A stretch of DNA of 64,000 bases from Saccharopolyspora thermophila (GTDB taxonomy: Bacteria > Actinomycetota > Actinomycetes > Mycobacteriales > Pseudonocardiaceae), in assembly GCF_014646075.1 (NCBI RefSeq), contig NZ_BMMT01000004.1, positions 142,200 to 206,199 of the forward strand, read 5' to 3'. A program made the position numbers and the translations under genes. This document shows positions 44,549-52,515 of this stretch, piece after piece. The notes under the pieces were generated by a model. The model was not told the DNA's origin. It did no database searches and saw only the letters and a list, made by a program, of their open reading frames with translations. Position 1 is the first letter of the stretch, and every line of letters starts with the position of its first letter.

Positions 44549-44570
44549 TCCTATCACAGGTGTGATAGGA
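44549..44570. promoter_or_regulatory. Perfect palindromic operator of the TetR-like regulator
   Basis: TCCTATCACA and TGTGATAGGA are exact inverted repeats separated by GG. The palindrome ends 7 bases before the GTG start of the TetR-like gene. It has the symmetry and size of an autoregulatory TetR operator. Confidence 0.85.
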
Positions 44571-44577
44571 ATGGTTC

Positions 44578-45153
44578 GTGGTTCTTGGTTCGGTGCGGCG
44601 GCGGGTGATCGATGCCGTATTCCGGTTGGTCGTCCGGGGCGGGGTGGGGGAGGCTTCGCTGCGGAAGGTGGCCGACGAGTCCGGCGTCAACATCGGGTCC
44701 GTCCGGCACTACTTCGGCAGCCACGAGGCGTTGATGGTCGCCGCCGCCGAGGAGGTCGGGGCGCGCATGGAGCAGCGTCTGACCGCGGCGCTGCGGGCGA
44801 CGCTCGACGCGTCGGACGTCGTCGGCCGGCGGGCCTTCGTCGAGGACGTCTGCCGGGCGGTGCTGCCGTTCTCCGAGCGTGACGAGCTCGTTCTGCTCGC
44901 AGAACTACTCACCGCCGCGCGGTTGCGGCCCGAGTTCCGGTCGCTGGCGACCCGGATGGGCACCGACCTGCGCGCCGTCCTACGGGAGGCGCTACGGACG
45001 GCGCGGGTCGCCGACGCCGACCTGGAAGCCGAGCGGTTGACCGCCCTCGTCGGCGGTCTGACGTTCGAGCTGGTGTACCCGCACGGCGCGACCGACAGCG
45101 CGCGCCTGGCCGAAGTCCTGCGCCGCCACATCGCCGAACTCATCCCGGCCTGA
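44578..45153 (+). CDS. TetR-family transcriptional regulator
   Basis: A 191-residue TetR-type repressor. The N-terminal HTH is VGEASLRKVADESGVNIGSV, followed by the recognition-helix end RHYFGSHEALM. The C-terminal ligand-binding domain is variable, as usual. With only 7 bases between the operator and GTG, the transcript is probably short-leadered or leaderless and the gene autorepressed. No obvious efflux target is adjacent. An ATG seven bases upstream is out of frame. Confidence 0.85.
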   Translation: MVLGSVRRRVIDAVFRLVVRGGVGEASLRKVADESGVNIGSVRHYFGSHEALMVAAAEEVGARMEQRLTAALRATLDASDVVGRRAFVEDVCRAVLPFSERDELVLLAELLTAARLRPEFRSLATRMGTDLRAVLREALRTARVADADLEAERLTALVGGLTFELVYPHGATDSARLAEVLRRHIAELIPA

Positions 45154-45183
45154 TCCGTACTCCAGGAAGTTCCCGTGGGGGCG

Positions 45184-45204
45184 GGTTCGGGAGTCCCCCG
45201 AACC
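45184..45204 (+). terminator. Hairpin terminator after the TetR-like gene
   Basis: GGTTCGGG (45184-45191) and CCCGAACC (45197-45204) form an 8-bp stem about 30 bases past the stop codon. Confidence 0.6.
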
Positions 45205-45680
45205 GGTGTGGGGTGTGTGACGAGCTCGGGCCCTGCTCCTTGGCAGGCTGTCGCCCGGCGAGGGTACGATGATCGGTGAGGCGTTCGTGGTGCGGCACAG
45301 CCGGTTTCGGCTGAGCGGGCTGCTGGTCCGGGCACCGTCGAGAGCGTGGCGGAACGGACCCGGGCCGTCGGCGTCCACTCAACCCACCACGACACGCGCA
45401 TCACCTGTCCGAGGGATTCAGGCATCGGGTCGGATAACGATCCCGGGTCACCGTGCGATCTGGTCCTTGTCCGGCTCGCGGGTTTCGGCATGGCCGCGGA
45501 TGATGAGTCCAGGCCGCGCGATCCACGAGCCGGCAACGACCGACCGCGTGGTTGATCCGCTCGATTGCTGACCGAAACGAACTCGTGATGCGTCGCGCGC
45601 AACGGGTTTCCGGGGCGCTTCGTCTCTTGAGCAGTGGTGTACGTCCAAGGGGACTGGTTTACAGGACGGGGGAAGTCAGG
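45205..45680. other. Intergenic region, nothing recognised
   Basis: About 475 bases with overlapping weak reading frames on both strands and no homology that I recognise. The promoter of the small membrane protein gene must lie near its end. Confidence 0.4.
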
Positions 45681-45884
45681 ATGTCCGCACCAGGAATCAG
45701 CAAGGAATCGCAGTTCTCGCTGGACTTCGCATCGGTGACCCGACTGCCGAAGCCGATCAAGGCGATCGTCTACCTGATGATGCTGTCCGTCATGACGGTC
45801 GCAGCCATGGGCGCGCTGCTCGCCACCATCGCGATCATCGGCCAGCTGACCGGAGCGTTCGACGTCTTCCAGTTCATGAGCTGA
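45681..45884 (+). CDS. Small single-pass membrane protein, function unknown
   Basis: A 67-residue protein. Residues 1-27 are polar, residues 28-57 form one strong membrane helix (AIVYLMMLSVMTVAAMGALL), and the tail is short. ATG with GTCAGG upstream. It is followed at once by a strong terminator, so it is a separate transcription unit. It is an orphan to me. Confidence 0.6.
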   Translation: MSAPGISKESQFSLDFASVTRLPKPIKAIVYLMMLSVMTVAAMGALLATIAIIGQLTGAFDVFQFMS

Positions 45885-45891
45885 CGCGACC

Positions 45892-45929
45892 CGAAAAGCC
45901 GGGGTCGGTGCTCCGACCCCGGCTTTTCG
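45892..45929 (+). terminator. Strong intrinsic terminator
   Basis: Arms CGAAAAGCCGGGGTCGG (45892-45908) and CCGACCCCGGCTTTTCG (45913-45929) are perfect over 17 bases with a 4-base loop. The A- and T-runs make it bidirectional. Confidence 0.92.
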
Positions 45930-46085
45930 CTGCCGCCGGGACCCCGGTAGGCCGGTCGGCGCAACGCCGCCGCACCGGACGTTCGGCCGGTCCGCCCAAC
46001 CGCCCCGTAGGCCGCTCGGCGGCTCCACCCGGCGGCCCCGAACCCCCACGAGCTCGCTACGATCGCCCGTGTTGCCGATGCCACG

Positions 46086-46163
46086 GGGGCAGTAGCTCAG
46101 CAGGTCAGAGCAGCGGACTCATAATCCGTCAGGTCGTGGGTTCAAGTCCCACCTGCCCCACCA
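46086..46163 (+). tRNA. tRNA with CAT anticodon (elongator Met, or Ile2)
   Basis: The sequence folds as a full cloverleaf. Acceptor GGGGCAG pairs with CTGCCCC. The D stem is GCTC/GAGC, the anticodon loop CTCATAA carries CAT, and the T arm is GTGGG-TTCAAGT-CCCAC. The discriminator is A and CCA is encoded. It lacks initiator features. CAT may also be the lysidine-modified isoleucine tRNA, which cannot be separated here. A copy of its 3' half lies 3.4 kb downstream. Confidence 0.93.
46116..46162 (+). repeat. attL-like copy: 3' half of the tRNA gene
   Basis: Bases 46116-46162 (anticodon loop through CCA) are repeated at 49585-49630 with one substitution at the anticodon, one single-base deletion and one more substitution. 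This is the arrangement left by tRNA-directed integration. Confidence 0.7.
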
Positions 46164-46299
46164 TCTCCGCAGTTCAGAGCAGGTGCCGATCCGGCCCGTG
46201 GTCGACAGAGTGCTCGGTCCGCGGCATCGGGGAAGGCGCCGACCCCGTGAGGCCGCGAGGATCTGCTGGTGCGAGCACTCGACCACTGACCAGACAGAC

Positions 46300-46333
46300 G
46301 AGACCGCCCCCAGGATCGGAAGGGGCGGCTCTG
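46300..46333 (-). terminator. Hairpin downstream of the hic operon
   Basis: AGACCGCCCC and GGGGCGGCTCT form a GC-rich stem with one bulge around a short loop, 27 bases past the hicB stop on the minus strand. Confidence 0.55.
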
Positions 46334-46360
46334 CTGTTGCACTGCTGTTGTCTGTGGGAC

Positions 46361-46579
46361 TTACGCAGCATCCACAGTTGTGGTACCGATCGTCGACGGC
46401 TTCGGTATGGGCTGACTGTCCTCTCTCAGGTCCTCGATATGCAGCGCCATCGCCTCACGCATCTCCGCAACCGACTCGTCGTATGTGTCGCCAAGAGCGA
46501 CGCATCCGGGCAGGTCAGGAGCCCACGCGCCATATCCGCCGTCTGCGGTGCGTTCGATCAACACCACATAGGTACTCAC
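46361..46579 (-). CDS. hicB: HicB-family antitoxin
   Basis: A 72-residue HicB antitoxin. It opens MSTYVVLIERTADGGYGAWAPDLPGC, the partial RNase-H-like fold, with the conserved PGCVALGDTYDESVAEMREAM. Antitoxins of this class bind and block HicA. GTG start overlaps the stop of the hicA remnant by 3-4 bases, as in functional hicAB operons where hicA comes first. The coding frame is intact although the toxin is broken. Confidence 0.85.
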   Translation of the reverse strand: MSTYVVLIERTADGGYGAWAPDLPGCVALGDTYDESVAEMREAMALHIEDLREDSQPIPKPSTIGTTTVDAA

Positions 46580-46779
46580 TCCAGCCTCCCCGTAAGCCCA
46601 GCTTGCTTGAGGATGCTCCGTTCGAGGCCCGGTGACAAGTCTCGGCTCGGCTTGCCGGGGACGGTCACCCGCCCTGGCTTGATAGGGTGTTAGTACTGCC
46701 GGTGGCTACCGCGGACCGTTACCAGGTACCACCCGTCCTGTTCGAGCCGCGCAATGATCTCCCCAACTTTCAGTGGCAC
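46576..46779 (-). pseudogene. hicA: HicA toxin gene with internal ochre codon
   Basis: From GTG at 46779 the frame reads MPLKVGEIIARLEQDGWYLV, then TVRGSHRQY, and hits TAA. The same frame continues as HPIKPGRVTVPGKPSRDLSP to a stop that overlaps hicB. In HicA proteins a lysine normally follows RQY, so AAA became TAA. The catalytic-histidine motif GSH is upstream of the break. The double-stranded-RNA-binding-like toxin (an mRNA interferase) should be inactive. Confidence 0.82.
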
Positions 46780-47550
46780 GTGAATCCTCGTCTCAGATAC
46801 CGGCAGGCACTTGAATCCCCCCGACCTGGATCCGACGTTGCGGGAGATTATGACAGAGGGTGATCAAACGGATTCGTGGGGTGGTCGGTTTGCTGTACGG
46901 TACTGGCTGCGATCAGCCCGGGGTTCAGTTCCACAGCAACGCTCCGCGCCTGCTGTCGCCCATCTGTGGCCCTCCATTCGGCCGCCGAAATGGAAAGAGG
47001 CCGCACGGCTCGGCCACCCAGGGGGAGCAATCCCCCAGTGATGGGTATTGCCCACTTGCCCACACAAACGGTGAGCATGTGTGGGAATCGTATGTTGAGA
47101 ATCGGACGCCGGGAGCATGGCGGATCTTCTGAACGTACGGACCTGAGGCGGACGAGTTGACGATCATCACTGTCGGCCCGCATCCGTGAGTAGGTGCTTG
47201 CGTTGGACGGTCCCGCATCCCCGGACGGCAGCGGTTGCGCCTTGCCCAGTTCATCGATCGAGGGCTCCATGCCGCCCGCCGGCTCAGCGAGCTTCGCCGG
47301 ATCAATCCAGACTCTCACGTGATTCTTCCCCTTGATCACGCTGCGTCGATCAACGGAGACGGTATCGGACACGATTAAGTAGGCACTCCGCGTTTCTATT
47401 CATTCCGCTCTGCGATCACCTGGACAGCGCAAGGTGAGTCGGTGATCACAAGCCGATCTTCGTGGCGACCTCCTCGCGACTCTGCACGTGACATGACCAA
47501 CACGGATGAAGAGAACGCCCGAAATCTCGACCGTGAGAGCTGATGATTTG
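46780..47550. other. Intergenic or decayed DNA inside the tRNA-flanked island
   Basis: About 770 bases. A minus-strand frame of 174 codons (46848-47372, GTG start) includes a protein-like stretch HVRVWIDPAKLAEPAGGMEP, but I recognise no family and its second half has poor codon use. It may be a small hypothetical gene or debris. Confidence 0.3.
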
Positions 47551-48093
47551 ATGAGGCCCATGCGAACAACGCGATCCTCAGCCGTTGTAGGTGTGCTTGC
47601 CGCTGGACTCCTCCTCGGTGGCTGCGGGGGCGGTGGAGGTGACAAGGCCGCTCCGACCAGCGAGGCCCCGTCGTCGGGGCTGGCGAACTTCGACGTTTGC
47701 ACGGTGCTGTCGCCGGAGGAGCTGCGCGGGTTTGGTGTGGACCCGGACAACAAGCGGGATGCCGATCAAGGCCTCGGCGACGTGGGCTGCAAATACATGG
47801 GTGACCCGTTCGTCCTCGGACTCTCGAAAGCCGAAGGCGACGACCTGGCTTCCTGGGAGCGGAAGCGGAGCAACTTCGACCGGCTGGAGCCCAACAGTGT
47901 CGCGGGCCGTGAGGGGCTCGTCGGCATCACGAAGGGTTCGACCGGCAAGGGGATCTGCCGACAGATCCTGGCTGCGGGCGGGGGCTCGGTCACGGTGCAG
48001 GTGACGTACACCGATCCGGACACGGGCTCCACCTCCGACCCGTGCGCCGACGCCACGAGGGTCGCGGAGCTCGTCGCGCCCAAACTGCCGTAG
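47551..48093 (+). CDS. DUF3558-type secreted lipoprotein
   Basis: A roughly 180-residue lipoprotein. The signal peptide ends in the lipobox LLLGGC, followed by a glycine-rich linker. The mature domain has FDVCTVLSPEELRGFGVDP and a conserved cysteine pair as in DUF3558 proteins of actinobacteria. It should be anchored to the outer face of the membrane. Two ATGs (47551, 47560) are possible and an in-frame codon at 47506 would be too long a leader. It is the only clearly intact non-toxin gene of the island. Confidence 0.75.
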   Translation: MRPMRTTRSSAVVGVLAAGLLLGGCGGGGGDKAAPTSEAPSSGLANFDVCTVLSPEELRGFGVDPDNKRDADQGLGDVGCKYMGDPFVLGLSKAEGDDLASWERKRSNFDRLEPNSVAGREGLVGITKGSTGKGICRQILAAGGGSVTVQVTYTDPDTGSTSDPCADATRVAELVAPKLP

Positions 48094-48102
48094 CTTTCGC
48101 AC

Positions 48103-48674
48103 GTGCCTGCCGGAGGGGCGGATCACACGAGCACGCGCCAGTGTGAAGCGATCGCCACCCGCGAGGGAAACTTTCCCGATGTCGGGACCACCCAGGGGCG
48201 GAGTGCGGCTGAAGCGCGCGAGATGGCCAAGGATCTCGTCACTGCGATGCTCGACGTTCCGTTGGAATCCGTTGAGGTTCCCGTGACGTTGAAGCTCCTG
48301 ACAAGCTTCGCGACGAAGTCAACGCTGCCCGTGAGGCGACACGTCAAGTGGCTTTGGCTCAGGAAGAGGCTGCGGCCAAGTCTCGGAGGGCCGTGGCTGA
48401 CCTGAAAGCTGCCGGTCTGTCGGGAGCTGACATCGCTGCGGTTCTTGATCTGTCACCACAGCGTCTTTCACAGCTCGCCGAGCGCACGCCAGAGGATGAT
48501 CATAAACGTGCTGAGTCAGTCCTGTCGTGGGCCCGCGAACGTGCTAAACCCCGCTCCACGGTCAAGGTGGCACAGCCCGGGTGCTTCCGCGTCAGCAAGC
48601 CGTCGAGGACGGCAGGGGCCAAACGATCGAACCAACTTGCCGCCGCCAAGGCGCGGAGAGCCGCGAAGTCGTAA
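48103..48674 (+). pseudogene. HicB-like/HTH antitoxin-type gene with a one-base frameshift
   Basis: The first part (from GTG 48103) reads CEAIATREGNF, then DVGTTQGRSAAEAREMAKDL, a HicB-like domain. Near 48288 the frame is lost. The same protein continues one frame over as EAPDKLRDEVNAAREATRQV and then ADLKAAGLSGADIAAVLDLS, a helix-turn-helix. Restoring one base (GTGACG-G-TTGAAG) joins both halves. A further short deletion is suspected inside the N-terminal domain (NFPDVG). Confidence 0.7.
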
Positions 48675-48718
48675 TGCTGATCGCCCCGGTCGATGCCCGG
48701 GGCGCTCTCATATCCACT

Positions 48719-49318
48719 TCATGCGCGCCCAACAGCCCGAGCGAACGCACCCCACCACTCTCCCGGTGACACCGCCAAGGCGGCCTGGGCTAGTGCCTTC
48801 CCTGTTGCTGTGGTCATCGCTCCTACACTTGACCGCACCCATTCGTCCAGTTGCTTGTAGCCCTCCTGCTAGTACTCCCGTGCTTGCAAAAGGAGCTCCA
48901 GCTTGTCGGCATCCCGGGAGCAACGGGACTCAGGCGTGGCCTCTGGCGTCTTCGCCGACTCGTGCTCGTCCACTGCGGCGACGATCCGCGCCGCCAGGTC
49001 CTCGGGAAGCCCCGCGGTCTGGTCGGTCACGATGTCGTGCGGTGCTGCCGTCTGGACGTACTTCTTCCCGACGCTGGGGATATCCGCGATCCGGGTCTCC
49101 GGAAGATCATGGAACAAGCCAAGGGTTGCCGCTCTCTCCGGATTGGCGCCTTCGCACGCGGCGATGACGAACGCGAGAATGCCGACCCTGTAGGAGTGTT
49201 CAGCGACGGATTCCGGGTTGCGCACGCCGCCGAGGAGCCACCCGGACCGGACGGTCTGCTTGAGGTGGCCGGTCTCGTGGGCGAACGCGATGATCTCGGC
49301 AAATCGCTGGTCAGGCAT
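48719..49318 (-). pseudogene. HD-domain phosphohydrolase gene with internal amber codon
   Basis: The intact part (149 residues, ATG 49318) is an HD-domain protein of the YfbR/5'-nucleotidase type: VAEHSYRVGILAFVI supplies the first His, LFHDLPE the HD pair, and a late D is in SRDADKLE. A TAG at 48869-48871 then interrupts REY*QEGYKQLDEWV. The frame continues for 49 more codons of sensible sequence to a TGA at 48719. Catalytic residues precede the stop, so partial activity is possible. Confidence 0.7.
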
Positions 49319-49584
49319 TACTCCTCCACGGCATAGGAAAGCTGGTCGAGCTTACGGACGGATTCACGGGTGACGAGGGGGCGCCCCTATGCTCGATGAG
49401 GTGTCCAGGGAGAGTACTTCCGGGCCTGGAAAGCGCTGAAAGTGGCTGCCCCGAGGAGACCATGATCATTTCCAGCGCTGACCCAGCGGGAACTCTTTGG
49501 CGAGTGGGTCAGCCGGGCCGCGCGAGGACAATCGACGGACGGTACGGGACAGGTACGAGCAGTTTGCGGCGCACGAGGTCAGAC
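49319..49584. other. Right end of the tRNA-flanked island, nothing recognised
   Basis: About 266 bases upstream of the tRNA fragment. Short frames only. No integrase remnant identified. Confidence 0.4.
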
Positions 49585-49630
49585 GACTCGTAATCCGTCA
49601 GGTCGTGGGTTCAGTCCCAGCTGCCCCACC
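49585..49630 (+). repeat. attR-like partial tRNA duplicate
   Basis: A 46-base copy of the tRNA 3' half (see 46116-46162) with the anticodon changed to CGT, one base lost from the T loop and one acceptor-side change. It has no 5' half, so it is not a working tRNA. It most likely marks the distal end of an integrated element. Confidence 0.75.
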
Positions 49631-49706
49631 TGTCCGTTCACGCACCACGCCCGGATGCGACGGGCCGTACCCGGCGCCAGGCCGTCACCACTGGCGGATG
49701 GCCACC

Positions 49707-50393
49707 TCACGCGCGGTAGTCGAGGGATGCGAACCAGTCGTCGCGGCCCTGGCGGGTCAGGTCGAGGATGTGCCACACCGGGCTGAGCAGGTCGATGCCG
49801 CGCTGGTCGATGTCGTCGGCCATGCGCGGGTGCGTCGAGTAGAAGTGGTGCACTGAGCCGTACTCGTCGCGGGTGAACACCGACACCGTGGAGTCCTGGT
49901 TGCCGTCGGCGTCCTCGCTGCCCAGGTCGAACTTGAAAGTGCTCTTCGCGGCGCTGAGCAGGCGCAGGTCCGTCCACCGACGGTTGCGGGCGTGCTCGCG
50001 CAGCTCGGGCAGCTCCGCGGCGGCGACGATCACCAGGTCGGCGTTCTGCGCGACATGGTGGGCGACACCGTTGAAACCGTCGATCCACATGGTGCACATG
50101 GGGCACGGCTGGGTCTGCCGCTTGCCGTACATGAGGTGGTAGACGACCAGATCGCGGTCCGGTCCGGTGAAAAGCTCACTCAGCCGCACCGTCTGCACCG
50201 GCTCGTCGCCCGCGTCCAGGTCACCCGGCCCTTCCTCGAACACGTAGTCGTCGACCACCGGTCCCAGCGGCAGACGGCGGCGCTGCTCGGCGACCCGTTC
50301 CCGGTGGTGCATCAGCTCGATCTCGGCCAGGCGCAGTTCCTCGCGGGCGCTGAGGTACTCGTCCGTCTCCCCGGTGAGATTGGTGTGGCGCAT
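49707..50393 (-). CDS. DUF899 thioredoxin-like family protein
   Basis: A 228-residue DUF899 protein. The thioredoxin-like active site is QPCPMCTMWIDGFNG (CxxC), and the N-terminus has YLSAREELRLAEIELMHHRE. Members are cytosolic and of unknown function; a redox role is inferred. ATG at 50393 with GAGGAGG upstream. It is the first intact gene outside the tRNA-flanked island. Confidence 0.85.
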   Translation of the reverse strand: MRHTNLTGETDEYLSAREELRLAEIELMHHRERVAEQRRRLPLGPVVDDYVFEEGPGDLDAGDEPVQTVRLSELFTGPDRDLVVYHLMYGKRQTQPCPMCTMWIDGFNGVAHHVAQNADLVIVAAAELPELREHARNRRWTDLRLLSAAKSTFKFDLGSEDADGNQDSTVSVFTRDEYGSVHHFYSTHPRMADDIDQRGIDLLSPVWHILDLTRQGRDDWFASLDYRA

Positions 50394-50554
50394 GATGGCC
50401 TCCTCGGCCGGGCCTGGTGCGGCTGCTCCGGCCACCATCGTCCGCCCGCCCCCGTGGGAAGCGCCACCTCGCGGAGGCCGCGCGTGCGAGCCGGCGCCGA
50501 GTCGGCCGGTGGCGCGTCCTCGACGGCGTGGCGGGAAGCCGGTGCTGGAGCCGG

Positions 50555-51376
50555 TCAGCGCAACGCTTCGGCGAGCCTCGCGAGGGACGTCGAGACGTCG
50601 TCGCCGAGGAACTGGACGGCCACGTGGTTCGCACCCGCCTGCAGGTGCGCCTCGACACCGCGGGCGACCTGCTCCGGGGAACCGTGCAGGGCGAGCGAGT
50701 CGATCAGGCGGTCGCTGCCCGGGACGGCGAGGTCGTCCTCGGTGAAGCCGGTGCGCCGCAGGTTGCGGGTGTAGTTGTTCAGCCGCAGGTACATCTCCAC
50801 GGTGCCGCGACCGGTGGCCCGGGCACGCTCCGGATCGGTGTCGAGTACCACCTTCTGCTCCGGGGCCAGCAGCGGCCCCTCGCCGAGGACCTCCCGGGCG
50901 CGCTTGGTGTGCGCCGGGGTGGTCAGGTACGGGTGCGCGCCCGCCGCCCGCTCACCAGCGAGCCGGAGCACCTTCGGGCCCAGCGCGGCCAGCACCCGTC
51001 CCGAACTCGGCACGCCCGACGCGTCCAGTTCGTCCAGGTAGTCCACCAGCGCCTGGTAGGGCCGCGCGTAGGAGTCGGTGACCTCCCGATGGCCCACGCC
51101 GATGCCGAGCAGGAACCGGTCCGGGTGCTTCGCGGTGATCCGGTGGTAGGACTCGGCGACGGCCCGGGCCGGGGAGTTCCAGATGTTCACGATGCCCGTG
51201 GCGATGCTGATCCGGTCCGTGGCGTCCAGCAGCTGCTCCGCGATCGCCAGGTCCGCCGGTGGCGAGCCGCCGACCCAGATCGTGCCGTAGCCGAGGGACT
51301 CCGCCTCACCCGCGAGGTCGGGCCCGAGCTCCCAGGCCGGTCGCCAGATGCCGATCTTGCCGAGTTCCACCGCCAT
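50555..51376 (-). CDS. LLM-class F420-dependent oxidoreductase (luciferase-like)
   Basis: A 273-residue luciferase-like monooxygenase fold protein of the F420-dependent group. It opens MAVELGKIGIWRPAWELGPD and has the family IATGIVNIWNSPARAVAESY and ADRFLLGIGVG-type sequence (HPDRFLLGIGVGH). Substrate unknown. A longer frame upstream exists, but the ATG at 51376 fits the family length. Confidence 0.8.
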   Translation of the reverse strand: MAVELGKIGIWRPAWELGPDLAGEAESLGYGTIWVGGSPPADLAIAEQLLDATDRISIATGIVNIWNSPARAVAESYHRITAKHPDRFLLGIGVGHREVTDSYARPYQALVDYLDELDASGVPSSGRVLAALGPKVLRLAGERAAGAHPYLTTPAHTKRAREVLGEGPLLAPEQKVVLDTDPERARATGRGTVEMYLRLNNYTRNLRRTGFTEDDLAVPGSDRLIDSLALHGSPEQVARGVEAHLQAGANHVAVQFLGDDVSTSLARLAEALR

Positions 51377-51483
51377 GCCGATGACCAACACCAGGAACGG
51401 AACCGGCATTCCCGGGAACACCCGATCGGGTCGCCGCCGACCACGGCTGCCAGCGGTCCGGATCAGCGGTACCCGGGACCGAC

Positions 51484-52181
51484 TCAGGCGTCCTTGCGCC
51501 AGACGTAGGCCGCGGAGACCGGGTGGTTGCGGAACCGCTCCCACTTCGGTTTCACCGCCAGCCAGTCGTCGTCGATGACGCCCTCGCGCAGCTCCACCAG
51601 CCGCCAGCCCGTGGCCAGCGCCGCCGCGACGTGGTCGCTGATGAGGTGCACGTTCGTGGTGATCGCCACCGGTTCGCCGGTGCTGCTGGTGTAGTGGGTG
51701 GGCATGCCGGAGTCATGATGAAGTGCGGGTGGAACGCGACCAGCACGAACGCCGCCTTCGGTGCGGCCAGCCGCCACGCCTCCCGGTACAGCGGGCGCAG
51801 GTCGTCGAGGTGCTCGTCGATCAGCGACGAGATCACCAGGTCGTAGCTGCCCGTCGGCAGCCCGGTGGCGGCCACGTCCGCCTCCACCAGCCGGTCGTGG
51901 GCGCCGCGGCGCTCGGCGACGGCCAGCATCTCCGGGGTCAGGTCCACCCCGTCGATCGTCGGAACGCCCTTGTCCCGCAACCACTGCCCGGTGCGGCCGG
52001 TGCCGCAGCCGAGGTCGGCGGCGCGGGACACGGTCGCCCAGGACGGCTCCTGCAGGCGGTCGAGCAGCGCGATGTCCATCGCGTCCTCGACGGTCTGTTC
52101 GTAGTTGGTGACCCACTCGCCGTACCCGGTGCGCACGTCCACGGTGCGATAACCACGGGCGTCGAAGTCGCTGAAGTCCAT
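51484..52181 (-). pseudogene. Class I SAM-dependent methyltransferase with a frameshift near its C-terminus
   Basis: From ATG 52181 (MDFSDFDARGYRTVDVRTGY) the frame holds a normal methyltransferase with AADLGCGTGRTGQWL as the SAM loop and LVISSLIDEHLDDL. Around 51715 the sequence moves into another frame. There it continues GMPTHYTSSTGEPVAITTNV to a natural end, AAYVWRKDA. A single base gained or lost explains it. Without repair the protein would have a scrambled tail; sequencing error is possible. Confidence 0.7.
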
Positions 52182-52311
52182 GCGGCCGATCATCCTGCCC
52201 ATACAAGCACGCCGAGAGCGATGTGATCCGGTTCGTCGAGGCCGCAATCTGCCAGGGTGGAACGACGGATGCGAGGTCACGAACTGACCAGGGAAGACCT
52301 TCCGAGGGCTC

Positions 52312-52515
52312 TCAGCAGCAGCGGGAGCCCGGTTGGGCGTCCTGGCGGTCGATGTGGCGGCGCCAGAACTCACGCTCCGGCAACGGCTCCTCGTCGGGGT
52401 GGTGGCGGCGCTGGTGCTCCAGGTACCGCTCGTAGGCGTTCTCGCCCACCACCCCGCGCACGATCTGCCAGGCTGCGCGGGCGGATTCGCGCAGCCTGGA
52501 CAGCACCGTCGTCAC
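52312..52515 (-). CDS. YbdD/YjiX (DUF466) accessory protein of CstA
   Basis: A 67-residue small protein with RGVVGENAYERYLEHQRRHH and PLPEREFWRRHIDRQ, the hallmark of YbdD/YjiX. In Escherichia coli such proteins are needed for CstA-family pyruvate transport. Its GTG overlaps the cstA stop by 4 bases. Confidence 0.88.
   Translation of the reverse strand: MTTVLSRLRESARAAWQIVRGVVGENAYERYLEHQRRHHPDEEPLPEREFWRRHIDRQDAQPGSRCC

Noticed and set aside
46848..47372. 174-codon minus-strand gene in the island
   Set aside because: No ribosome binding site or family; only part looks protein-like, so it is reported as a gap note rather than a gene.
49585..49630. Functional second tRNA
   Set aside because: Only the 3' half is present and the T loop has a deletion.
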